DNA from: an uncultured Muribaculaceae bacterium
Lineage (GTDB): Bacteria; Bacteroidota; Bacteroidia; Bacteroidales; Muribaculaceae
Length of the DNA stretch: 64,000 nucleotides
Assembly: GCA_910587425.1 (NCBI GenBank)
Contig: CAJUKU010000001.1
Location: 223,233 to 287,232, forward strand
Direction: 5' to 3'
Shown one piece after another: positions 44,185 through 52,331 of this stretch. Below the pieces are notes generated by a model that saw nothing but the letters and a program-made list of their open reading frames with translations, was not told where the DNA came from and ran no database searches. A program made the position numbers and the translations under genes. Position 1 is the stretch's first letter. Each line of letters begins with the position of its first letter.

Positions 44185-44808
44185 TTATTTGAGCACCTTG
44201 ATCAGCTCGACGTCAAAAATCAGCGTCGAGTCAGGACCGATGGCACCGCCTGCACCGTTAGGACCGTAAGCGAGCTGCGAGGGGATGAACAGACGCCACT
44301 TGGCACCCTCCTTCATCATCTGCAGGGCTTCAACCCATCCGGGGATGACCTGATTGACTCCGAAAGTAGCAGGCTCGCCACGCTCTACAGAGCTGTCGAA
44401 CACAGTTCCGTCGATCAGACGACCGGTGTAATGCACCATCACACGGTCAGTTGCCGAAGGCTGGGGGCCGTTGCCCTCTTCCACTACCTCATACTGCAAG
44501 CCCGAAGGAGTTGTCTTCACTTCAGCGCGCTTACCGTTCTCAGCGAGAAACGCCTCGCCGGCTGCTTTATTCACCTTGCCTTTTTCAGCTGCCTCGGCAC
44601 GCTGGCGCTCCCCCATTGCGGTGAAGAACACGCGGATTTCCTCCTTGGCTTCATCGTACGTCATGCGTGGAGTCTCGCCGGAGAAAACGGCTGCGACACC
44701 GTCGGCAAAATCCTTCACATCGATCTTCTCGATGCCGCTTGCGCGGAAGTTGTTGCCCATGCTGAGTCCGAGAGCATAGCTGATGCGGTCTAATTCTTTA
44801 GTTTCCAT
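44185..44808 (-). CDS. FKBP-type peptidyl-prolyl isomerase, cytoplasmic (FklB-like)
   Basis: 207 residues without a signal peptide. N-terminal FKBP_N helices (LDRISYALGLSMGNNFRASGIEKIDVKDFADGVAAVFSG) are followed by an FKBP domain (VMVHYTGRLIDGTVFDSSVERGEPATFGVNQVIPGWVEALQMM, SQLAYGPNGAGGAIGPDSTLIFDVEL). Length and layout match FklB/FKBP22. It forms a gene pair with the lipoprotein paralogue, giving one isomerase to each compartment from one transcript. Confidence 0.93.
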   Translation of the reverse strand: METKELDRISYALGLSMGNNFRASGIEKIDVKDFADGVAAVFSGETPRMTYDEAKEEIRVFFTAMGERQRAEAAEKGKVNKAAGEAFLAENGKRAEVKTTPSGLQYEVVEEGNGPQPSATDRVMVHYTGRLIDGTVFDSSVERGEPATFGVNQVIPGWVEALQMMKEGAKWRLFIPSQLAYGPNGAGGAIGPDSTLIFDVELIKVLK

Positions 44809-44852
44809 ATCGTTTTGTTGTTGTTATCAATGTCAGTAAGACATTAAGCGTA

Positions 44853-44860
44853 CAAAGTTA
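44853..44860 (-). promoter_or_regulatory. -7 box TAACTTTG for the FKBP pair
   Basis: The minus strand reads TAACTTTGT, an exact TAnnTTTG match, 44 nt upstream of the ATG at 44808. The rest of the 178-bp gap to 44986 is A+T rich and shows no gene. Confidence 0.6.
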
Positions 44861-44986
44861 GGTTAAATAACGACGCAAAGTATCAAATATTTAACAAAAA
44901 AATATTAATACGCTATTCTTGCGTCACCGCGGGTATAACAAACATCTATATGAATTTGTTGAATTTCACCGCAATCAACCGCCATA

Positions 44987-45727
44987 TCACTTGTGATTGG
45001 GGCAATCCGGCGATGGCTCGACATGAATCCGTACAAACCCCATCGTCAATGTATCAAACCGCAGCAGAGTGTTCACAAGCGGCTGACCGACACCCGAGAT
45101 CCACTTGATAGCCTCGGCAGCCTGAATTGTTCCGAGCATTCCGGCTGTTGCGCCGAGAGGGCCGGCGGTTACAGCACTCAGCTCAGGCTCCTCGGCAAAC
45201 AGGCATCGCACACATGCCGCACCGGGCGCCACGGTCATGGTCTGACCCTCATACCGCCATATCGCACCGTGGCTCAGAGGACGGCTGGCACGGACACAGG
45301 CATCATTGATCAGCAACTTCGCGGCAAAGCTGTCGGTGGCATCGATCACGAAATCATAGTTTTCGACCATGCGGTCTATATTCTCAGTCGTGAGCATTCC
45401 GACATGAGGCTCAACAACGATATCAGGATTCAGGGCTTCCATAGTCCGCGCCGCGCTCAGAGCCTTCGGCATGCCTATGCGTGGCGTGTCATGAATCACC
45501 TGCCGCTGCAGATTGGACAGATCCACGACATCGCCGTCAGCGACACCGATACGCCCGATCCCCGCAGCCGCGAGATACAGACATACGGGTGACCCAAGCC
45601 CTCCGGCACCGATCACAAGCACACTGCCATTCTTAAGCCTCAACTGCCCCTCCTCGCCAAAGTCAGGCAAAGCGAGATGTCTGGCATAACGCTCCCGCTC
45701 CTCGGCTGTAAGCATTTCCGCACGCAT
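44987..45727 (-). CDS. ThiF/MoeB/HesA family adenylyltransferase
   Basis: 246 residues. E1-like fold: RYARHLALPDFGEEGQLRLKNGSVLVIGAGGLGSPVCLYLAAAG (nucleotide loop), DGDVVDLSNLQRQVIHD, and DATDSFAAKLLINDAC. The first zinc pair CVRC is present (residue 180 or so). The second reads CPNH at the C-terminus, so one ligand would be His. There is no rhodanese domain. The family adenylates the C-terminal Gly-Gly of small sulfur carriers (MoaD, ThiS); no carrier gene is in the window, so the pathway is undecided. It is last in a four-gene minus-strand unit, 3 bp after its neighbour. Confidence 0.88.
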   Translation of the reverse strand: MRAEMLTAEERERYARHLALPDFGEEGQLRLKNGSVLVIGAGGLGSPVCLYLAAAGIGRIGVADGDVVDLSNLQRQVIHDTPRIGMPKALSAARTMEALNPDIVVEPHVGMLTTENIDRMVENYDFVIDATDSFAAKLLINDACVRASRPLSHGAIWRYEGQTMTVAPGAACVRCLFAEEPELSAVTAGPLGATAGMLGTIQAAEAIKWISGVGQPLVNTLLRFDTLTMGFVRIHVEPSPDCPNHK

Positions 45728-45730
45728 GAT

Positions 45731-46876
45731 TTATTTGGATTTTGAGTTACCTTTCAACTTATAGAATACGAGCACAGGATTATCGTCGGCAGCCAGTCCT
45801 GACGCCACATCGCGAAGCCTGGACGCGACCTCTTTCTCCGCCACGACATCAAGCAGACCCTCTGCGTTTACCGGGTACACCCATACGCCGTCGCCTACTG
45901 ACGATCCTGCCGGATAGAACACAGCGCCGCCGGTTGCCGTATCTGCCAATCCGTCGCCTGACGCGATCCGCGTGACAGCTCCATTTTTCGAGAGCCACAA
46001 TGCGGCATCTGCTCCTTCAGGGCGATTAGTTCCAAGAATCATATCATCGCCGCTAACAGTCAACGCGTTCACCAGCACTCCGGCATCCTCCCCGACCATT
46101 ACTCCAAACTTCGGGTCGCGCTTTACCGTAGCTTCGTAAGCCGCCGCGGTCTGCGCATCAGGAATCTCCGTGATATCCAGGGGAGAGAACGAGGCGTCGG
46201 CAGGATCGAACAGCATGCCATCGTTTGCCGACGCAACATGGTAAAGCATACGACCGTCGGCAAGCTTAAGCATTGAGTTTATACCACCGACAGCTCCCAG
46301 CGTTGTGCGTGGCATCGCCGCTGCGATCTCCTCTCCACGCATATCAAATGCGTGACACAGAAGCGAGTCATCACCGAGCGCCGCTACCAGACGCTCGCCA
46401 TCGGTTCTGAACGACAGGATGTTCCGTCCCTTTATAATTGTCGACAAATAATTGCCGTCATGGTCGTATTGCATGATTTTTTGCGAATCGCTCACAAACA
46501 GCCCCTTGTCGTTAACATCAAATGCTATCAGACTGAAAGGACGCAATTCGCCGGGTCCTTCGCCACGATGGGTCAAACTCCCCTTGTAGCTCCCGTCGGC
46601 ACCCAGTTTCAAGATCGTGCCATCCATGCCGAAAGGATTATTGCTGCACAGCAAATACAGATCCTCACCATGCTGCTTCACATCCACGACATGCGATATT
46701 AGCAGCGAATCAGAAACGGGAATCGCAACGGCATCAACCGCCTCTATATAATCGGCGATATCACCATCTGCCACCGATGTTGCCTCATCGGTAGCTATCA
46801 ATGCCGTCTTGGCGGCATCGTCTGATGAACAGGCTACCATGAAAACCGTCATCAGCACAATCAGGATTCTAAACAT
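45731..46876 (-). CDS. 6-bladed beta-propeller lipoprotein, function unknown
   Basis: 381 residues from MFRILIVLMTVFMVACSSDD, a lipoprotein signal; the longer open frame upstream lacks one. Repeated blade-like segments are seen, such as VKQHGEDLYLLCSNN, ILKLGADGSYKGSLTHRGEGPGELRP, GLFVSDSQKIMQYDHDGNYL and GKNGAV-like WLSKNGAVTRIA. The RGEGPGEL phrase is typical of the Bacteroidales 6-bladed propeller (BF3164/DUF4934) lipoproteins. It is probably surface or periplasmic; the ligand is unknown. It lies between ccsA-like and thiF-like genes. Confidence 0.8.
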   Translation of the reverse strand: MFRILIVLMTVFMVACSSDDAAKTALIATDEATSVADGDIADYIEAVDAVAIPVSDSLLISHVVDVKQHGEDLYLLCSNNPFGMDGTILKLGADGSYKGSLTHRGEGPGELRPFSLIAFDVNDKGLFVSDSQKIMQYDHDGNYLSTIIKGRNILSFRTDGERLVAALGDDSLLCHAFDMRGEEIAAAMPRTTLGAVGGINSMLKLADGRMLYHVASANDGMLFDPADASFSPLDITEIPDAQTAAAYEATVKRDPKFGVMVGEDAGVLVNALTVSGDDMILGTNRPEGADAALWLSKNGAVTRIASGDGLADTATGGAVFYPAGSSVGDGVWVYPVNAEGLLDVVAEKEVASRLRDVASGLAADDNPVLVFYKLKGNSKSK

Positions 46877-46917
46877 AAGCTTAAATATAATTTCAAACAA
46901 CTTCCAAAATTCACACA

Positions 46918-47871
46918 TCAATAGGCATGAAGCCCTCCGAGCCGGTTGACACCCCACCAGGTGAATACAACCGCAAGAAACGCAAGAGCCACAACAGCAC
47001 GCCGCAACTCCGGACGCTTAGCTGTCGCTCCCCACGAAGCGAGCACAGCGGCATATACCAACGATGTCACAAGAGCCCATGTCTCCTTCGGATCCCAAGC
47101 CCAATACCTGCCCCATGCCTCAGCCGCCCACAGCGCGCCTACGGTTATCCCGGCGGCGAGCAACGCCTCTCCGGCTACGATAGTTCTGAAAGTCAACCTC
47201 CCTACCGGACCGGCAATAGCTGCTACTGCGGCACAAAGCATCAGCGAGTATGCCGCCATCATCAGCCCGACATGTACCGGCAGCCATGATGAAAGCAGCG
47301 TAGGATTTAACGGATTGACCGCCGGATGCCCTCCCATGATTGCCGCCGTCGCTGCAAGAATAGCCACAGCACAAAGGAGCAGAACTGTCATGCTCCGGTC
47401 TTCACGCGGGATGAACGGCACGCACGCGGCGGCAAACATAGCTATAGCACGCAGCGTATCGGCACCGGTAGTGATCGGCACAGCCCCTGTCATTACCCAT
47501 CGCATAACCATGTCGGAAGCGAGCAACAGCAACGGGATCCACCGGATCACCCGCGTAATCCGATAAGGCGTGAATATGCAGAGCACAACCGTCAGAACTA
47601 TGGCTACGGTTGGCAACCAACGCATGTGCATGGTATTCCATGCGCGCTCCACACCCACTCTTTCAGCTGTCAGGTATGAGCTGCCGACAGGAAGCGGACG
47701 CGAAATGCCCTGCGCAGCCACCGTATCGCCGTCGCAATACGACACAACCGACTCAAAAGTAGCCACACGACCGGCTACCAGAACCTGCCTGCCGGAATCC
47801 ACGCTGCCACATGCCGTCGCGACAAATGCCAAGACGACTGTTATAACAATATCAGTAAGGCGCGTAAGCAT
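46918..47871 (-). CDS. CcsA/ResC-type cytochrome c assembly (heme-handling) membrane protein
   Basis: 317 residues. The tryptophan-rich WWD-type motif WGRYWAWDPKETWAL (about residues 257-271) between two membrane helices is the hallmark of CcsA/CcmC/CcmF heme-handling proteins. About eight membrane segments are present, and conserved His lie in PVHVGLMMAAYSL and near HMRWLP. The first 80 residues are odd: a lipoprotein-like signal (AFVATACGS) and a short soluble stretch before the first CcsA helix. No ResB gene is adjacent, whereas many Bacteroidetes have a ResB-CcsA fusion. It overlaps the upstream RidA-like gene by 20 bp. Confidence 0.8.
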   Translation of the reverse strand: MLTRLTDIVITVVLAFVATACGSVDSGRQVLVAGRVATFESVVSYCDGDTVAAQGISRPLPVGSSYLTAERVGVERAWNTMHMRWLPTVAIVLTVVLCIFTPYRITRVIRWIPLLLLASDMVMRWVMTGAVPITTGADTLRAIAMFAAACVPFIPREDRSMTVLLLCAVAILAATAAIMGGHPAVNPLNPTLLSSWLPVHVGLMMAAYSLMLCAAVAAIAGPVGRLTFRTIVAGEALLAAGITVGALWAAEAWGRYWAWDPKETWALVTSLVYAAVLASWGATAKRPELRRAVVALAFLAVVFTWWGVNRLGGLHAY

Positions 47872-48955
47872 CGTTCAGCTGCGGTTTCATTGCCATACAC
47901 TCCATCTCCACAAGCCATCCGGGACGGCACACAGGAGCCTGTACATAAAGCGCCGGGACTCCGGGAAACGCCCGCCCCACCAGTTCTGCTACCGCCGCCG
48001 ACTGATATCTGTTGCGGCAGTACACCACGACATGCTGCAGATCATCCGCGCTGACGGCTGCGGAGTCAAGCAGTGCACGCACATTCAAGATCATCCGCTC
48101 CGTCTGTGCGACTATATCCCTCTCTCCTATGATCTGACCGCGGTTGTCAATACTCGCCGTACCGCTGATGTAGACAACACGCCGGTCGCCGTAGTCCACC
48201 GCTGTAGCGCGCTCAAAAGCGACACCGTACTCAATAGTGTCGTTAAGATGCGACAACGCCTTTATATAGCTTATCTGCCCCGGCTTAAGACCACTTACAG
48301 TAAGAGTCTCAAGCGTGAGCGGCGAGCCTGTGGAACTTGCATCGGCACCGATTCCGGTACTGGCGATGAAGTGGGTATTCCGGTTCAATCCCTCACCTGC
48401 GAATATCCTGTTGCGCGCATCGACGACATAACGGTAATTCCGGTCTATATCGCGCACGAAAAACCATGTGCGCAGACAGTCAGCCTCAAGCGTAAGCCCG
48501 TGGTGTCCGAGCCAGTCTACATAATCCGACATCGCGCGTACAGGTGCCTCCGGCTCGGAGGCGTCGACGGGAGTAAACGTGCGGTGCGACTCCGCGTATG
48601 ATCCACGCACCACCGCACCATCTGCATACCGCCCCTCGACATACTGCACCAACGCGCATATCGCGGTATCGACACATGGAGCTTGCCCTATCACAGTCGC
48701 CTTCGGAAATACCGCGAGAACCGATGCGGCATCATTCGCGGGATCAGCGAGCATGAAGCGGCACGACGACACAACCAAGTCATCGCCGAGCACTTTGCCG
48801 AACTCAGCCATCGCCTCACGAAGATCAGCGAAAGCGGCATCAAACGCCATTGCGCCGGGAGTGAAAGCGGCATGAACATCGCGCCGTCCACCCGAAGTAT
48901 ATATTGATGATTTGACGTTTACGGCATTGCCGAAAACCTCTGAACTATATTTCAT
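47852..48955 (-). CDS. Two-domain RidA/YjgF-fold protein, resembling FkbO/Hyg5 chorismatases
   Basis: 367 residues: a degenerate N-terminal half and a C-terminal RidA-like domain (VVYISGTASIDNRGQIIGERDIVAQTERMILNVRALLDSAAVSADDLQHVVVYCR). The phrases HFIASTGIGA, YISGTASI and the C-terminal VCRPGWLVEMEC resemble conserved parts of the chorismatase family (FkbO/Hyg5), including the Glu near the end. Those enzymes turn chorismate into hydroxybenzoate or dihydroxycyclohexadiene carboxylate. The assignment rests on memory of motifs, not alignment; a generic RidA-type protein remains possible. It is the first gene of a minus-strand unit, with a -7 box only 4 nt before its ATG. Confidence 0.65.
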   Translation of the reverse strand: MKYSSEVFGNAVNVKSSIYTSGGRRDVHAAFTPGAMAFDAAFADLREAMAEFGKVLGDDLVVSSCRFMLADPANDAASVLAVFPKATVIGQAPCVDTAICALVQYVEGRYADGAVVRGSYAESHRTFTPVDASEPEAPVRAMSDYVDWLGHHGLTLEADCLRTWFFVRDIDRNYRYVVDARNRIFAGEGLNRNTHFIASTGIGADASSTGSPLTLETLTVSGLKPGQISYIKALSHLNDTIEYGVAFERATAVDYGDRRVVYISGTASIDNRGQIIGERDIVAQTERMILNVRALLDSAAVSADDLQHVVVYCRNRYQSAAVAELVGRAFPGVPALYVQAPVCRPGWLVEMECMAMKPQLNDAYAPY

Positions 48956-48959
48956 GCAG

Positions 48960-48967
48960 CAAAGTTA
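48960..48967 (-). promoter_or_regulatory. -7 box TAACTTTG, 4 nt before the RidA-like ATG
   Basis: The minus strand reads TAACTTTG, CTGC, ATG. This is the same 4-nt spacing as for the LysR gene at 27852. The transcript of the four-gene unit is therefore expected to be leaderless. Confidence 0.55.
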
Positions 48968-49150
48968 GGCAATTGCAGCAAACTTAGAGCTTCTTTAATA
49001 AAATCAATTTTCGGATTTAGGCGCAGAAGCTAATAAAAAAACGAATTATCAACCGCACATCACACATTATTTAAGCCATAGAAGTCACGAAACGACATAA
49101 AAACCTAAATATGTTCTTAAACAGATATCATAAACTTTCATTAAAAATGT

Positions 49151-49181
49151 TTTGCGATTTGTGGAAACATGTTTAACTTTG
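49151..49181 (+). promoter_or_regulatory. Consensus promoter of the SusCD pair
   Basis: TTTG (49151-49154), 19 bp, then TAACTTTG (49174-49181), the full -33/-7 consensus. The leader to the ATG at 49280 is about 90 nt and A+T rich. The remaining part of the 48956-49279 gap shows nothing else. Confidence 0.75.
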
Positions 49182-49279
49182 CAGTGTAGACACCTTAGGC
49201 AATATCATGTTGCACAAAAGTATACGAAGTATAGTAATTAATCAACCAATCATTTTTTTTAATCAAACGAAACTTCTAC

Positions 49280-52200
49280 ATGAAGAAAAAGTATCTTTCG
49301 GCTATTGCTGCAGTCACACTGCTATCTACCGCAGCATCGCCTGATATTCAGGCAGTTGAGGGGCGGGGTGGCGAATTTGCCTTAGCCGCCCAACAGACCG
49401 CTGCATGTACCGGAACCGTTCTTGACACCGAAGGCGAGCCGCTTGTAGGCGCCACAGTCAAGGTCGACGGCACAGACAAAGCAACGACCACAGATGTCGA
49501 CGGAAAATTCTCCATCTCAGGAGTTCCTGCCGGCTCTAAAATCACAGTTACCTATCTTGGCTTCGATGCCATAAACACAGTATGGAACGGATCGGCACTC
49601 AACCTCGTGATGAAAGAGAGCGACAACACGCTAAACGAGATCGTGGTGCTCGGTTATACCGTACAGAGCAAGGAAAGCCTCACAGGCGCCTTGACAAACA
49701 TCAAGGATGAGAAACTTAAGGATGTGACCACACCTAACCTTGAGAACATGCTCAACGGCAAGGTGTCGGGTGTCTATGTGGCTCCCGGCGGCGGCAAGCC
49801 CGGTGAGAGCGGCGCCGTAGTGATCCGCGGTCAGGCATCGCTCAGCGGCGGCACAGCCCCGATCTGGGTTGTCGACGGCGTGATTGTCGGCACAGGTGCA
49901 GGCGACCTCAACCCCGACGACGTGGAGAGCATGACAATCCTGAAGGATGCCGCTTCCACAGCCATCTACGGTTCTGACGGTGCCAACGGTGTCGTTGTCG
50001 TAACCACCAAGAAAGGTAAGGCAGGTGCGATGAAAGCATCCGCGTCAATCAAACTCGGCATCGCCAACCTCACCAACGGACGCCTCGAAATGATGAACGG
50101 CGCCGAACTTTACGACTACTACGCTTCATTCCAAAACGCCGACGAGATCCGCTTCACACGCTGGACTCCCGAACTGCGTAACGACAACTTCGACTGGTGG
50201 AATCTCGCCACTCAGACAGGTTTCTCGCAGGACTATCACGTGAGCATCTCGGGCGGTAACGAAAAGCTCAGCTCATACTTCTCGCTCGGCTACTACGATG
50301 AGACCGGTGCCGTGAAGGGCTACGACTTCAAGAAGTACAGTTTCCGCGCCACCACAGACTACAAGCCGACACGCTGGCTCACCATCCGTCCGACCATATA
50401 CGGATCGCGCCGCGATAAGACCGACCGTCAGTACTCCGTATCGGCGATGTACTCCATGCTTCCCTGGGACTCCCCCTACGATGAAGACGGCAATCTCGTT
50501 CCGAACCGTTACAGCGGCTGGGTGAACTCGCAGCAGAACAACTACCTCAATGACCTTGAGGCTGGCAACGAGTCCACTTCGACCAACTACGAGTTCAACG
50601 GCAACTTCGACTTCGACGTGCAGTTCACACCCTGGCTCAAGTGGCAGAGCGTAAACTCCTACCGCTTCAACCAGTACAAGACTCACTCTTACACCGATCC
50701 CCGCTCGGTAGGTGGTCAGAACGTCGACGGACGTATCTACGAATGGAGCTCCGACGTTGTCCGCAAGTCGACCAACCAGAAGCTGTTCTTCAACAAGATG
50801 TTCGGCAAGCACCGCGTCGACGGTATGCTCGCATACGAATACAAGGACTACAAATACACCTACATGCACGCCACCGGCACAGGCTTCGTGCCCGGATTCC
50901 AGGTGCTCGACGTGACAGCCGTTCCCGAGAAAGTCGGCGGAGGCATCAGTGAATGGGCTGTGGAGTCATACTTCACAAAGTGGAACTACATGTACGACAA
51001 CCGCTACCTCCTCGAGGCTGGCTTCCGTCGCGACGGCGCCTCCAATCTCGGCAAGCGCTGGGGTAACCTCTACAGCGTCAGCGGCGGCTGGATCATCAAC
51101 CGCGAGAGCTGGTTCACAGCTCCCTGGGTAAGCTTCCTGAAGCTCCGCGCATCATACGGCTCTGTCGGCAACCGTCCCGGCACGCTCTACCCGCAGTATG
51201 ACCTCTACTCCGTGGGCGTAAAATACAACGGCGTCCCCGGCGCACTCATCTCGCAGATCGGTAACACCGACCTGACGTGGGAACGCACGTTCACCGGCGG
51301 CGTAGGTGTTGATGCCAACTTCTTCAACGACCGTCTGCGCATCAACCTCGACTGGTACAACAAGAAGACCGACAACGTAATCTATGCAGTGCCCGTGACC
51401 GGTCTCGTAGGTGTAACCTCCATCTACCGCAACATCGGCAAGATGCGCAACACCGGCTTCGAGGTGACTATCGGCGGTGAGATCATCGCCACACGCGACT
51501 GGACATGGGGCATCGAGGCTAACTTCACCACCAACAAGAACAAGCTCCTCGATCTCTACGCACAGAAAAACGCCGACGGAACCTACGAGGTTAAGCCCGT
51601 GATTATCGGCGACGGCACCGGTATCGCAGGATCAGCCAACCGCCTCCTTGAAGTGGGCGAACCTGTCGACACCTATTATCTCAAGGAGTGGGCTGGTGTA
51701 AACCCCGAAAATGGCGCTCCGCAGTGGTACATGGACGACGAGAACGGCAACAAGGTAGTGACCGAAAGCTACGCAAAGGCAGGCTACTACAAGGTTGGCA
51801 ACGTCGCTCCCGACTTCTACGGCGGCTTCTCGACCAACCTCCGCTGGAAGCAGCTCGACCTCAACGCAAACTTCGGTTTCAGCGTGGGCGGCAAGATCTT
51901 CAACTACTCACGTATAGAGTATGACTCCGACGGTACATACACCGACCGCAACCAGATGAAGCTCCAGGACGGATGGAGCCGCTGGGAGAAACCGGGCGAT
52001 ATCGCCACACACCCTGTTGCGAAGTACAACAACTCCGACAAGGGTAACAACGCTTCATCACGCTTCCTCGAGGATTCCGACTTCCTGAAGCTCCGCTCAC
52101 TCACCGTGGGTTACAACTTCAACCAGCTCCGCAAATATGGCATCCAGAACCTGCGCGTGTCGCTCTCAGGCGAGAATCTCTTCACCGTCACCAAGTATTC

Positions 52201-52312
52201 AGGCGTAGATCCCGAGCTCCCCGCTTCCGGCGGTGCAGTGATGGGCACAGCCGGAGCATCGGTTTACCCCTCTGTTCGCCGCTTCTCGCTTGGAATCAAC
52301 ATCACCCTCTAA
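49280..52312 (+). CDS. SusC/RagA family TonB-dependent outer membrane transporter
   Basis: 1010 residues. A signal peptide is followed by a carboxypeptidase-regulatory-like domain (GTVLDTEGEPLVGATVKVDG...GKFSISGVPAGSKITVTYLGF) and a TonB-box-like segment (NEIVVLGYTVQ). The plug domain has the SusC signatures NLENMLNGKVSGVYV, VIRGQASLSGGTAPIWVVDGV and ILKDAASTAIYGSDGANGVVVVTTKKG. The barrel fills the rest. It imports oligosaccharides or peptides with its SusD partner using TonB energy. No glycoside hydrolase, sulfatase or regulator is adjacent, so the ligand is unknown. Confidence 0.97.
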   Translation: MKKKYLSAIAAVTLLSTAASPDIQAVEGRGGEFALAAQQTAACTGTVLDTEGEPLVGATVKVDGTDKATTTDVDGKFSISGVPAGSKITVTYLGFDAINTVWNGSALNLVMKESDNTLNEIVVLGYTVQSKESLTGALTNIKDEKLKDVTTPNLENMLNGKVSGVYVAPGGGKPGESGAVVIRGQASLSGGTAPIWVVDGVIVGTGAGDLNPDDVESMTILKDAASTAIYGSDGANGVVVVTTKKGKAGAMKASASIKLGIANLTNGRLEMMNGAELYDYYASFQNADEIRFTRWTPELRNDNFDWWNLATQTGFSQDYHVSISGGNEKLSSYFSLGYYDETGAVKGYDFKKYSFRATTDYKPTRWLTIRPTIYGSRRDKTDRQYSVSAMYSMLPWDSPYDEDGNLVPNRYSGWVNSQQNNYLNDLEAGNESTSTNYEFNGNFDFDVQFTPWLKWQSVNSYRFNQYKTHSYTDPRSVGGQNVDGRIYEWSSDVVRKSTNQKLFFNKMFGKHRVDGMLAYEYKDYKYTYMHATGTGFVPGFQVLDVTAVPEKVGGGISEWAVESYFTKWNYMYDNRYLLEAGFRRDGASNLGKRWGNLYSVSGGWIINRESWFTAPWVSFLKLRASYGSVGNRPGTLYPQYDLYSVGVKYNGVPGALISQIGNTDLTWERTFTGGVGVDANFFNDRLRINLDWYNKKTDNVIYAVPVTGLVGVTSIYRNIGKMRNTGFEVTIGGEIIATRDWTWGIEANFTTNKNKLLDLYAQKNADGTYEVKPVIIGDGTGIAGSANRLLEVGEPVDTYYLKEWAGVNPENGAPQWYMDDENGNKVVTESYAKAGYYKVGNVAPDFYGGFSTNLRWKQLDLNANFGFSVGGKIFNYSRIEYDSDGTYTDRNQMKLQDGWSRWEKPGDIATHPVAKYNNSDKGNNASSRFLEDSDFLKLRSLTVGYNFNQLRKYGIQNLRVSLSGENLFTVTKYSGVDPELPASGGAVMGTAGASVYPSVRRFSLGINITL

Positions 52313-52331
52313 TCTTTAAGAATATATAGAA

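Noticed and set aside
47570..48601. Open frame of 343 codons on the plus strand
   Set aside because: Antisense to the CcsA-like and RidA-like genes, both of which have clear family motifs; no promoter box in front.
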